A DNA stretch of 64,000 bases from Chryseobacterium shigense (lineage in GTDB: Bacteria > Bacteroidota > Bacteroidia > Flavobacteriales > Weeksellaceae), in the NCBI RefSeq assembly GCF_900156575.1, contig NZ_FTNY01000007.1:169394-233393 (forward strand), in the 5' to 3' direction. The translations under genes and the position numbers were made by a program. Position 1 is the first letter of the stretch. Every line of letters begins with the position of its first letter. Below are positions 33,386-40,966 of this stretch, in pieces. The notes under the pieces are model-generated. The model searched no databases and was not told the DNA's origin. It worked only from the letters and a program-made list of their open reading frames with translations.

Positions 33386-33456
33386 AGACCTCAGATTTCA
33401 GACTTTAATATGGTGATATATTGATCACCCACTCATCGATCTGAAATCTGAGGTCT
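33386..33456. repeat. Long nested inverted repeat between convergent genes
   Basis: AGACCTCAGATTTCAGA (33386-33402) pairs perfectly with 33440-33456 (17 bp). Inside, GGTGAT (33412-33417) pairs with ATCACC (33424-33429). It can serve as a bidirectional terminator for the genes at 32648 and 33466, although the T-tracts are weak. The wording resembles the low-complexity repeats elsewhere in the window. Confidence 0.6.
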
Positions 33457-33465
33457 TATAACTTT

Positions 33466-33963
33466 TTATATCAACTGTTCCAGACTTGAAACACTTTTAT
33501 TCTTCTGATATACTTCCAGTTTCTTTCTTACATATTTCAATGCAATAGGAGCGAGGTAGATCATCGCTACACCCAGAAGCTTTTTCTTCCAATTTGAACT
33601 TTTCATATTGTTTTTGGCGTAATTGCCAACTACTGCAGTGATGCCCAGTTTGATAAGGCTGTCGGCCACATTACCGCCCAATGCCGTACTTGCAATTCCC
33701 ACCGCGGTCTGTTTATTGATGAACATATCCTTTACCTCTGAGGTAAGGTGTCTGGCTATGACATCTTTACGCAGGACTACTTTTTCATCACCGTCTTCAT
33801 CTACTTTTTCCTGCAGATACTGGTCTGTAAGGCCATTAGTGAATGCACTCAGGCTTTCTTTTGTATTTTTGAAGGTTAGTAAATTTTCGAGGTCATTGAT
33901 TTCGCCTTGGAGCAGTTTTTTCTTTCTTCTCAGTTCCTCGATGCTTTCGTATTTTCTGCCCAT
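33466..33963 (-). CDS. Hypothetical protein of the YtxH/holin-like trio (165 aa)
   Basis: The N-terminal 40 residues form a charged coiled-coil (SIEELRRKKKLLQGEINDLENLL). The C-terminal half has two moderately hydrophobic segments (VGIASTALGGNVADSLIKLG and LLGVAMIYLAPIALKYV). It starts 3 nt after the holin-like gene stops and must be co-transcribed with it. No domain is recognised. Probably peripheral to or embedded in the inner membrane. Confidence 0.75.
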   Translation of the reverse strand: MGRKYESIEELRRKKKLLQGEINDLENLLTFKNTKESLSAFTNGLTDQYLQEKVDEDGDEKVVLRKDVIARHLTSEVKDMFINKQTAVGIASTALGGNVADSLIKLGITAVVGNYAKNNMKSSNWKKKLLGVAMIYLAPIALKYVRKKLEVYQKNKSVSSLEQLI

Positions 33964-33966
33964 AGC

Positions 33967-34275
33967 TTAATGATTTAAAAATTTAATAACCTGATCTGCA
34001 ACCATATTCACCAGCTTATTTTTGAAAGCAACAATAAACGCCATTATGATAACGTAAAATCCTGCTACAATCAAGAATCCGTAAGAGGTGTTGTCCAGTG
34101 CTTTGCCAATAAGGAATGCCATTCCAAAATTAAAAAGGATAATAAAAAAAGTAAAAGCAACGAGCAGCACTACAAAGTAGGTAATGAGTCCTGCAGAAAG
34201 AGAAGATTTTTCAGTAGCTTCTATTTTCAGAAGATCTATCCTCTTTGATGCATATTCTTTAATAGTCTCTATCAT
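33967..34275 (-). CDS. Phage holin-like / DUF1469 family membrane protein
   Basis: A 102-residue protein with a charged N-terminal helix (IKEYASKRIDLLKIEATEKSS) and two membrane helices (about 28-55 and 62-85). This is the Phage_holin_3_6/DUF1469 architecture. Despite the family name, it is a chromosomal gene between YtxH and a conserved partner, with no phage genes around. It probably has an envelope or stress role. Confidence 0.85.
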   Translation of the reverse strand: MIETIKEYASKRIDLLKIEATEKSSLSAGLITYFVVLLVAFTFFIILFNFGMAFLIGKALDNTSYGFLIVAGFYVIIMAFIVAFKNKLVNMVADQVIKFLNH

Positions 34276-34299
34276 TGTTTTTTTTTAAAGTTACAAAAA

Positions 34300-34326
34300 A
34301 AGGAACTTTCACACAAAAAGTTCCTT
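34300..34326 (-). terminator. Intrinsic terminator after the YtxH gene
   Basis: A 10-bp perfect stem (AAGGAACTTT with its complement) and a 7-nt loop. On the minus strand it is followed by a run of seven T. It lies between the YtxH gene and the holin-like gene, so the latter pair needs read-through or its own promoter. Confidence 0.8.
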
Positions 34327-34354
34327 CCCATAATTTACTTAAAAAATAAACTAT

Positions 34355-34705
34355 TTATTTTTTAAGATCGTTCAGTTCCGCTTCTACATCCTTTACTACG
34401 TCTGCAGTTTTGGAAACGATCTGATCTTTGTATTTATCATATCCATCTTTTACCGTATGGGCTACACTACTGGCTGTTTCTTTGAAAGTAGAAGAGATGT
34501 TTCCATACTGATCTTTTACTTTTTCAGAAACTTCACCATATTTGTTTTTAGCCTGGTCTTTTAGGTCTCCTGCTTTATCTTTGATTTTTTTTCTAGTTTC
34601 TTTACCTTCTTCCGGCGCATAAAGCATTCCTAAGATTACACCCGCTGCAGCACCTGCAAGAAGTCCTGCCAATATACCTGCTGTATTTTTTCCGTTTTTA
34701 GACAT
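34355..34705 (-). CDS. YtxH domain-containing protein
   Basis: A 116-residue protein. A glycine/alanine-rich membrane helix (GILAGLLAGAAAGVILGMLYAPEEGKETR) is followed by a long lysine-rich helical tail with repeated K(D/V)K(D/Y)QY-like units. This is the YtxH pattern of general-stress-related membrane proteins. It is followed by its own terminator (34300-34326). Confidence 0.88.
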   Translation of the reverse strand: MSKNGKNTAGILAGLLAGAAAGVILGMLYAPEEGKETRKKIKDKAGDLKDQAKNKYGEVSEKVKDQYGNISSTFKETASSVAHTVKDGYDKYKDQIVSKTADVVKDVEAELNDLKK

Positions 34706-34799
34706 TTTTAGCTTTTTTAATAGTTAATAAATATTAGTTTTTACTACCGATAAATGTACAATTTGTATACCAAAGGGGCTTTGTTCTTATTAAAAATTG

Positions 34800-35474
34800 T
34801 TAAATCTTTTTAATGTGAGATAAAATCAGATCTATGGTTTCTTCTTTTGTAAGCGTTGTATTGTCAATAACAGTGGCATCTTCCGCCTGCTTCAGGGGAG
34901 CAATTTCCCTTTCGCTGTCGATCTTATCGCGGCCGATTAGGTTTTGTTTTACCTGTTCTCTGTCGGTGTGAATTCCCAATCCTGCCAATTCAAAATATCT
35001 TCTGTTGGTTCTTTCATCAATACTGGCAGTAAGAAAAAACTTATAGTCCGCATTTGGCAGAACTACGGTCCCTATGTCACGTCCGTCCATAATAATGCCG
35101 CCTTTTTCTGCCAGAGAACGCTGTGAGCTGAGAAGAAAATCTCTTACTTCTTTCTGTTTGGCAACAAGGCTTACATTATCGGAAACCTCCGGGGTACGGA
35201 TTTGTTTTGAAATATCAATATGATTAAGATATAGAATCAGTTCTCCGTTGTAGTTTCTGAATTCAAGCTCAATCTGATCTAAAGAGGAGAATAGTTCCTG
35301 AAGATTAATGGAATCATTGGCGTCGATACAGTTTTGTAAAGCAAACCATGTAATTCCCCTGTAAAGTGCCCCGGTATCCAGATGGATAAGACCCAGTTTA
35401 TCGGCAATGACTTTAGAAATTGAACTTTTTCCGGTAGACGAGTACCCATCGATAGCTATTACAGGTTTTTTCAT
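34800..35474 (-). CDS. cmk: (d)CMP kinase
   Basis: A 224-residue cytidylate kinase. The P-loop DGYSSTGKSS is at residues 9-18; HLDTGALYRGITW and DGRDIGTVVLPNADYKFFLTAS are the nucleotide-binding and family motifs. It phosphorylates CMP and dCMP with ATP. It follows porQ in the same direction (83 nt gap), an association I recall from other Bacteroidota. Confidence 0.96.
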   Translation of the reverse strand: MKKPVIAIDGYSSTGKSSISKVIADKLGLIHLDTGALYRGITWFALQNCIDANDSINLQELFSSLDQIELEFRNYNGELILYLNHIDISKQIRTPEVSDNVSLVAKQKEVRDFLLSSQRSLAEKGGIIMDGRDIGTVVLPNADYKFFLTASIDERTNRRYFELAGLGIHTDREQVKQNLIGRDKIDSEREIAPLKQAEDATVIDNTTLTKEETIDLILSHIKKI

Positions 35475-35557
35475 ACCGCAAATTTCAAGAATTTTTTTAA
35501 AAAATCAAGACAACGCAGAAAAAAATATTTATTATTCTCAAGATTTTTTAGGGAGCA

Positions 35558-36550
35558 TTACTCTCCTGCGTGGCTGCTAAGGTCCATAGAGATGCCTATC
35601 TGGTTCACATTGGAAGAGTTATGGTAACGGACATGAGCATAGTCTATACGGAATCGTCTCAGCTTGATTCCAAACCCTCCCGAAAGCCCGGAAAAGTTTC
35701 TCTGGTCTGCTACAGCAAGCTCATTTCCTCTTTTGGCATTATAACCCAGTCGGATATTAAATGCTTTTTCAGGGAATAGTTCTGCTCCGATAGAAAAGTG
35801 GTCTGCCAGTTTTCTTCCGAAACCAACTTCCTGTCCGTTAACATTAAATTCAGAAGAAATATCAAACTGCTGCAAATCATGAGCTGTAATGGTAATGGCC
35901 AGTGGGATCGCTTTAAGAGTTCTGGTATATCCCATGTCTATCCTGAAAGGAAGATTTTCTCTGGTTCCGTTAAAAGATTTCAGCTGAAACCCGAAATTTC
36001 TCATAACAAGGGAAAGGACTTCCTTGTTTTTTCTATTATGGTAGGTAACTCCCGCAGTCCCAGAAACGGCAGAAGAAGTATAATTGTCTATTTTGGAAGT
36101 AATAAAGTTGATGCCCCCACCAATCGTCCAGTCTTCTTCAAACTGATAAGCATATCCGGCTCCGATGGCTACGTCTGAAGCTTTGAATTCTCCATTTTCG
36201 TAACCGCTTTCATCGGTTCTGGGAATACTTCCGTAAGTCATGTATCGGGCATTGATGGTCGCCATATGTCCGTTATCGAAATCTCTGGCATACGCTACCG
36301 TACCATATTTGGAGTCGGCAAGATACGCTGCGGCATTCACGGAAAGCTGTTGGTCTGAATCTTTATTTAAAAGGGCTGGGTTTGCAATAGCAAAGGAAAC
36401 ATCATGGTCTCTGATGGAAATTGCATCACCGCCCAGGGCAGCCTGTCGGGCAGATACAGGGATGTTTAAGAAAGGATAAACATTTGTTCCTGTTTGTGCA
36501 AAAGAAACAATTCCTGACAGAATTAATGATAAAATGACAATTTTCTTCAA
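35558..36550 (-). CDS. porQ: Type IX secretion system protein PorQ
   Basis: A 330-residue outer-membrane barrel. The signal peptide MKKIVILSLILSGIVSFAQ is followed by FLNIPVSARQAALGGDAISIRDHDVSFAIANPALLN, the PorV/PorQ (FadL-like) N-terminal signature, then alternating beta-strands. PorQ is part of the type IX system that exports and anchors C-terminal-signal proteins. The cmk gene lies downstream. Confidence 0.9.
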   Translation of the reverse strand: MKKIVILSLILSGIVSFAQTGTNVYPFLNIPVSARQAALGGDAISIRDHDVSFAIANPALLNKDSDQQLSVNAAAYLADSKYGTVAYARDFDNGHMATINARYMTYGSIPRTDESGYENGEFKASDVAIGAGYAYQFEEDWTIGGGINFITSKIDNYTSSAVSGTAGVTYHNRKNKEVLSLVMRNFGFQLKSFNGTRENLPFRIDMGYTRTLKAIPLAITITAHDLQQFDISSEFNVNGQEVGFGRKLADHFSIGAELFPEKAFNIRLGYNAKRGNELAVADQRNFSGLSGGFGIKLRRFRIDYAHVRYHNSSNVNQIGISMDLSSHAGE

Positions 36551-36655
36551 TTCAATTTATAATTAATGCAAAAATAATCCTTTTTCGTACTTATCAAAAT
36601 ATTTCTGACATTATTTCTACGTAAATATTTTTCTTTTTTCAATATTTTTAATGAT

Positions 36656-36663
36656 TATATTTG
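36656..36663 (+). promoter_or_regulatory. -7 box of pyrH
   Basis: TATATTTG, a perfect TAnnTTTG, lies 53 nt upstream of the pyrH ATG. No well-placed TTG is visible. Confidence 0.55.
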
Positions 36664-36716
36664 CAAAATCAAATTTCGGAGAAAATTACTCCGGTAAAGT
36701 TTATTAAAAATTAAAG

Positions 36717-37424
36717 ATGAAATATAAAAGAATCCTTCTAAAACTGAGTGGCGAGGCCTTAATGGGGAACAGACAATATGGTATAGACAATGAAAGACTG
36801 CAGGAATATGCTGCGGAGATCAAAACGGTAGTAGAAAAAGGCTGCGAAGTGGCGATCGTCATTGGAGGAGGAAACATTTTCCGTGGAGTAGCGGGAGCGG
36901 CAAAAGGAATGGATAGAGTGCAGGGCGATTATATGGGAATGCTGGCTACGGTAATCAACGGAATGGCTCTTCAGGGTGCTCTTGAAGATGCAGGAATCAA
37001 AACAAGACTTCAGTCTGCCATTGAAATGGATAAAGTGGCTGAGCCTTTCATCAAAAGAAGAGCAGTAAGACACCTTGAGAAAGGAAGAGTCGTGATCTTC
37101 GGAGCGGGAACAGGAAACCCTTATTTTACGACCGATACCGCTGCCACCCTAAGAGCGATCGAAATTGGTGCTGACGTGATTTTAAAAGGCACAAGAGTAG
37201 ACGGCATCTATGATATGGACCCCGAAAAGAATGCGGATGCTGTAAAATACAATTCATTGTCATTTGACGAAGTATATGCTAAGAATCTTAAAGTAATGGA
37301 TATGACAGCCTTCACTTTAAGCCACGAAAATAAATTGCCGATCATTGTATTTGATATGAATAAAGATGGTAATTTAGAGAAGATTGTGGATGGAGAAAAT
37401 GTAGGGACTTTAGTTGATTTGTAG
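36717..37424 (+). CDS. pyrH: UMP kinase
   Basis: A 235-residue bacterial uridylate kinase: KRILLKLSGEALMG at the N-terminus, VIGGGNIFRG, GTGNPYFTTDTAA and VILKGTRVDGIYDMDP. It converts UMP to UDP with ATP. It precedes frr by 150 nt in the same direction, the order commonly found in bacteria, but the gap holds low-complexity repeats. Confidence 0.97.
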   Translation: MKYKRILLKLSGEALMGNRQYGIDNERLQEYAAEIKTVVEKGCEVAIVIGGGNIFRGVAGAAKGMDRVQGDYMGMLATVINGMALQGALEDAGIKTRLQSAIEMDKVAEPFIKRRAVRHLEKGRVVIFGAGTGNPYFTTDTAATLRAIEIGADVILKGTRVDGIYDMDPEKNADAVKYNSLSFDEVYAKNLKVMDMTAFTLSHENKLPIIVFDMNKDGNLEKIVDGENVGTLVDL

Positions 37425-37470
37425 GTAGCAGATAGCAGATAACAGGTTGCAGGTAAGCTTGCCGGTAATT
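37425..37470. repeat. Low-complexity repeated words between pyrH and frr
   Basis: Near-tandem AGGTAGCAG / ATAGCAG / ATAACAG / GTTGCAG words directly after the pyrH stop. Similar word-like repeats occur at 33386, 60570 and around the four-helix-bundle genes. Confidence 0.4.
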
Positions 37471-37574
37471 TGAAGATTTAGAAATTACGGATTGCTTGTT
37501 ATTCGCTATTGATTATTTATATTTATCAATCATCATTTATAAAAATGTGTAATTTATCAAATTTTAACTATATA

Positions 37575-38129
37575 ATGGAAGAATTAGATCTTATATTAGA
37601 ATCTGTAAAGCACGACATGGATGGGGCGGTAAAGCACCTGGATCATGCATTTCAAAGAATTAGAGCAGGACGTGCTTCTACGTCAATGGTGCAGGATGTC
37701 ATGGTAGAATATTACGGAGCTCCGACTCCCATTAATCAGGTTGCCAATGTTTCTGTACCGGATGCCATGACGATCTCTATTCAGCCTTGGGACAGAACGG
37801 CCATCGGTGCTATTGAAAAAGCGATTATCAATTCAAATTTAGGCTTTGCACCTTCTAATAACGGGGAAAATATTATCCTTAACGTTCCGCCTTTAACAGA
37901 AGAAAGAAGAAGGGAGCTGGCCAAACAGGCGAAAGTAGAAGCAGAAAACACCAAAATAACGGTAAGAAATGCAAGACAGGACGGTTTGAAAGAACTTAAA
38001 AAGCTGGAAGGTGTTTCTGAAGATGTTATAAAAGGAGTGGAAGAAGAAATCCAGGGATTTACAGATAAATATGTAAAGCTTTGTGATGAGCATCTTAAGA
38101 CCAAAGAAGCTGAAATTATGAAAGTATAA
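37575..38129 (+). CDS. frr: Ribosome recycling factor
   Basis: A 184-residue RRF: HAFQRIRAGRAS, YYGAPTPINQVANVSVPDAMTISIQPWD, NLPLTEERR-type segment (NVPPLTEERRRELAKQAK) and a C-terminal helical arm. It splits post-termination ribosomes with EF-G. The ATG at 37575 (MEELDLIL) matches the family start; a longer frame from 37509 runs through repeat-rich leader sequence. Confidence 0.96.
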   Translation: MEELDLILESVKHDMDGAVKHLDHAFQRIRAGRASTSMVQDVMVEYYGAPTPINQVANVSVPDAMTISIQPWDRTAIGAIEKAIINSNLGFAPSNNGENIILNVPPLTEERRRELAKQAKVEAENTKITVRNARQDGLKELKKLEGVSEDVIKGVEEEIQGFTDKYVKLCDEHLKTKEAEIMKV

Positions 38130-38151
38130 TTTTCAAGCGTACACCATATAT

Positions 38152-38182
38152 AAAGCACCTTTTACTAAAGGTGCTTTTTTTT
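38152..38182 (+). terminator. Intrinsic terminator after frr
   Basis: An 11-bp stem, AAAGCACCTTT with its complement, and a TACT loop, followed by eight or more T. It ends the pyrH-frr unit and abuts the convergent phzF-like gene. Confidence 0.88.
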
Positions 38183-39080
38183 ATAGTAAATTAGTTTTGA
38201 AGATGGCAACCGCGTTTCCTTTAATTTTTACCAGTTCCGGCTTTCCATTATAGACTGTCACTTTTACATTCACTGTTCCGAGGCGGTTCATTTGTTCCCC
38301 CTGCCTTCCATTAAACTCAAAATAATGATTCTGATAATTTACCAATTTATTCTGCACCAGGTAGCCACCTAGTGGTCCGTTTGCATTTCCGGTTACAGGA
38401 TCTTCCGCGATTCCTATGGCAGGCGCAAACATTCTTCCGTAGGTCAGGATATCCTCATCATCAGAATCGAATGTAAATACAAAATAACCATTGCATCCTA
38501 TTTCATTGCTTAAAGCAGTAAGGGCGCTCATATCCGGATGAAGCTCGTTCAGTTTTTTTCTGCTTTTTATACCAATCATCACTTTTGAATGACCGGTAGA
38601 TGCAATCTGGACCGGGCATTTCTCTTCAAGATCAGAAAGGTCAAGATGTAATGCTGAAAGTAGTTTTTCAGTGGTTTTATCATCAAAGACGGGGCTCAAT
38701 GTAAAAGCTCCCTGGGTCATGATGATTTGATAATCATGATCTGTTTTTTCAATTTCAACTGGAAGAATTCCGATTTTAGTATTGATCCGTAAAATACAGG
38801 AATTGAGATTGTCTTCTAACGCTTTGGCATAAAGTGCCGCAATCGTAGCATGTCCGCATGACGGTACTTCTGTAGAGGGGGCAAAATACCGGATCGTATA
38901 ATCGCTTTCGGAATCTGTGGGAGAAAAAATAAATGCTGTTTCGGAGTTGTTAAGTTCCCTTGCGATAGCCTGCATATTTTCATCATTCATTCCATCTGCA
39001 TTCAGGACAACACCTGCGGGATTTCCTTTGAATCTTTCCTTGGTAAAGGCGTCTATCTGATAAAGTAAGGTCTTCTTCAT
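38181..39080 (-). CDS. PhzF-family isomerase/epimerase-like protein
   Basis: A 299-residue PhzF fold: FTKERFKGNPAGVVL near residue 13, the conserved Glu in NNSETAF, PSCGHATIAA and GIAEDPVTGNANGPLGGYL. The family includes phenazine-pathway PhzF and diaminopimelate-epimerase-like proteins. No phenazine genes are near, so a general metabolic role is more likely; substrate unknown. Converges on frr. Confidence 0.9.
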   Translation of the reverse strand: MKKTLLYQIDAFTKERFKGNPAGVVLNADGMNDENMQAIARELNNSETAFIFSPTDSESDYTIRYFAPSTEVPSCGHATIAALYAKALEDNLNSCILRINTKIGILPVEIEKTDHDYQIIMTQGAFTLSPVFDDKTTEKLLSALHLDLSDLEEKCPVQIASTGHSKVMIGIKSRKKLNELHPDMSALTALSNEIGCNGYFVFTFDSDDEDILTYGRMFAPAIGIAEDPVTGNANGPLGGYLVQNKLVNYQNHYFEFNGRQGEQMNRLGTVNVKVTVYNGKPELVKIKGNAVAIFKTNLL

Positions 39081-39131
39081 GGGGTATAATTGCGATTGAA
39101 CGATAAATATAGTGAGTACTTTTATTTAATA

Positions 39132-39149
39132 AATTGTCAATTGACAATT
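39132..39149. repeat. Perfect 18-bp palindrome between phzF-like gene and lipoprotein
   Basis: AATTGTCAATTGACAATT, 52 nt upstream of the phzF-like start. It may be an operator, or one of the word-like intergenic repeats. Confidence 0.45.
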
Positions 39150-39188
39150 AAAAAAAAGACATTTAACGATTGATTTAAACTATTCTTC

Positions 39189-39833
39189 TTACAGACACTG
39201 TATTTCTTTCTTTTTATCTTTATTTTTTAACAGAGACTGATAGGTTTTTATAAGCTCATCAATATGGCATTGGGTTTCTTTATTGGAGATTTTATCAGGC
39301 GAAGGCTTGCCGGAAGTATTGGATCTTATTGAATATTGTTTTTCCAGACATTTCACCGGCTTGTTATTCTGGATATAAATGCGGCTTTCTGTAATGTCAT
39401 CTTTTGTGATCGGTTTTTCCGGAGTTCCTCCATCAAAATTCCAGACTGTATCTTCTTTAAAAATAAAAAATAAATTCCCTTCTTTGACAAAATACTGTTC
39501 GGTAGAACCAAAATGACTGTTTTCGTCGTAAGAATGTTCAATCATTCTGATTTCGCCCTCATCAGAGTAGTAGGTTACTTTTCCTGAGATTTCATCATTA
39601 CAGTTGTAATTAAAGCTCGTTGAAGTAAGTTTTTTTGCCTTTAATTTTGTTTGGATGTTATTGTATTCTTTTTTGATTTCATCTACAGGATTTGTTGCAT
39701 TTTGTATTTCCCCTGAATTCTCTTTTACCAAAAGGCTATCTTTAGAAAGAGAGGCTTCAGGAAGAGTTGGGTCTCTGGAGTTTTTACAGGAAAAAATAAC
39801 AGCTAATCCGGCAGCAAGCAATAAAGTTCTCAT
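39189..39833 (-). CDS. Hypothetical lipoprotein (214 aa)
   Basis: The lipobox VIFSC gives a lipidated Cys16. The mature part has a charged linker, then a beta-rich half (GKVTYYSDEGEIRMIEHSY, FFIFKEDTVWNF) and three further cysteines near the C-terminus. No family is recognised. It is probably anchored in the inner or outer membrane facing the periplasm. Confidence 0.75.
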   Translation of the reverse strand: MRTLLLAAGLAVIFSCKNSRDPTLPEASLSKDSLLVKENSGEIQNATNPVDEIKKEYNNIQTKLKAKKLTSTSFNYNCNDEISGKVTYYSDEGEIRMIEHSYDENSHFGSTEQYFVKEGNLFFIFKEDTVWNFDGGTPEKPITKDDITESRIYIQNNKPVKCLEKQYSIRSNTSGKPSPDKISNKETQCHIDELIKTYQSLLKNKDKKKEIQCL

Positions 39834-39974
39834 ATGACATTTTTTGGTGAATCATAAAACTACAAAATTATATTTTGCTGTGCGTTGGATCAAAAGAATA
39901 ATAGGAATAAAAACGGCAGATAGCTGAATCGTGTTTCACCATCAAAAAATAAAATTATTTAGGGTTAAATGTAA

Positions 39975-40001
39975 AAAAGATCCAGAAATTCTGAATCTTT
40001 T
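39975..40001 (-). terminator. Hairpin after the secreted protein gene at 40023
   Basis: An interrupted stem, AAAAGAT/ATCTTTT with an inner CAG/CTG, lies 22 nt beyond the minus-strand gene and is followed by six T on that strand. Confidence 0.6.
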
Positions 40002-40022
40002 AATGGGGTATAAAATCAAATT

Positions 40023-40814
40023 TTATTTACAGTTTTCGTTGTAATCTGTAATTACTTCGTCTACAATTTCCGGTACATTAGACATGACGTCATCGATCTG
40101 GCTTTTGATCAGTCTTCCAAGTCCTGATCTTTTCTTTTCATCATTTTTAAGAGAGGCATAAGAACCACTGGTCAATTTTCCTTTGGCATAGCTGCAGTCT
40201 GCAATGATAATTTTAGCTTTGGCTAAAGTGAGTTCTTCAATTTTACCCCCTTTCTTGGAATAGATGTAAGATGGAGAGTTTCTCATTCTTTCTGTTTCCT
40301 TTTCAGCCACTGCGATTTGTCCTCCGGCAGAGAATGTAGTAGGGTAGCCATAGAGTTTATATACCTTGATCTTACCGTCTTGTACTACTTCAGCAAACTG
40401 GTTGCTTTTTGTAAGGTTGTTGAAAGCTTTGATGTTTCCGCTTAAACCTCCGGTTGCTGTATTGAAACCCTCTTTGGTATTGGTGTATTTGATCATTTCA
40501 AAATGCCTTTCATTATTGTTTTCGTCAAAGGCAACATATTTCTTAATATCATCCGGATCAAGCGTTTTGAATTTCTGCTTCTTTTTAGATTTGTCGATAT
40601 CAGATACCGCAACGAATTTCACCTTTTTCTGGTTGCTCCATGGGTTCATGGCATCTCCGTTCAGTCTTACAATTCCTTCAATTTTTTTTCCTCCTTTATC
40701 AATGATGTACCCGTACTTTTCATCGTTTCTCAGCTCATAATCCGTGTTGTCTTCCTGAGCGTAGGCATTGAACGATGTCAATGTAAACAGGCTAAATAGT
40801 AATACTTTCTTCAT
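40023..40814 (-). CDS. Hypothetical secreted protein (263 aa)
   Basis: The signal peptide MKKVLLFSLFTLTSFNAYAQ is followed by a lysine-rich mature protein with IDKGGKKIEGIVRLNGD and a later PSYIYSKKGGKIEEL segment. The pattern of a 'GKKIEGIV' beta unit followed by KKVKFVA recurs in secreted Bacteroidota proteins of unknown function. One internal (DCSY) and one C-terminal (NENCK) cysteine. No domain is recognised. Confidence 0.75.
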   Translation of the reverse strand: MKKVLLFSLFTLTSFNAYAQEDNTDYELRNDEKYGYIIDKGGKKIEGIVRLNGDAMNPWSNQKKVKFVAVSDIDKSKKKQKFKTLDPDDIKKYVAFDENNNERHFEMIKYTNTKEGFNTATGGLSGNIKAFNNLTKSNQFAEVVQDGKIKVYKLYGYPTTFSAGGQIAVAEKETERMRNSPSYIYSKKGGKIEELTLAKAKIIIADCSYAKGKLTSGSYASLKNDEKKRSGLGRLIKSQIDDVMSNVPEIVDEVITDYNENCK

Positions 40815-40901
40815 ATAATTATCGTTTTTAATATTTTTTTGTAAATATAGCTTTTTTCGTTTATTATAAAATACAATGGAATGATACCCTATAAATAAAA
40901 A

Positions 40902-40921
40902 GACCCGAAAAAATCCGGGCC
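40902..40921 (-). terminator. Intrinsic terminator after the LptF/G-like gene
   Basis: On the minus strand a 6-bp G+C-rich stem, GGCCCG/CGGGTC, is followed by TTTTTATTT. It lies 45 nt beyond the gene's stop and ends the ftsK-lolA-lptG cluster. Confidence 0.75.
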
Positions 40922-40966
40922 TGTCATAATCTTTAAATTATTAAATTTTCAATCTTTTAATAAGAG

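Noticed and set aside
33967..34275. Prophage, from the holin-like protein
   Set aside because: The family name is historical; neighbours are YtxH, cmk, porQ and other core genes and no structural or lysis genes of a phage are present.
38181..39080. Phenazine biosynthesis cluster, from the PhzF protein
   Set aside because: No other phz genes nearby; PhzF-fold proteins are common stand-alone enzymes.
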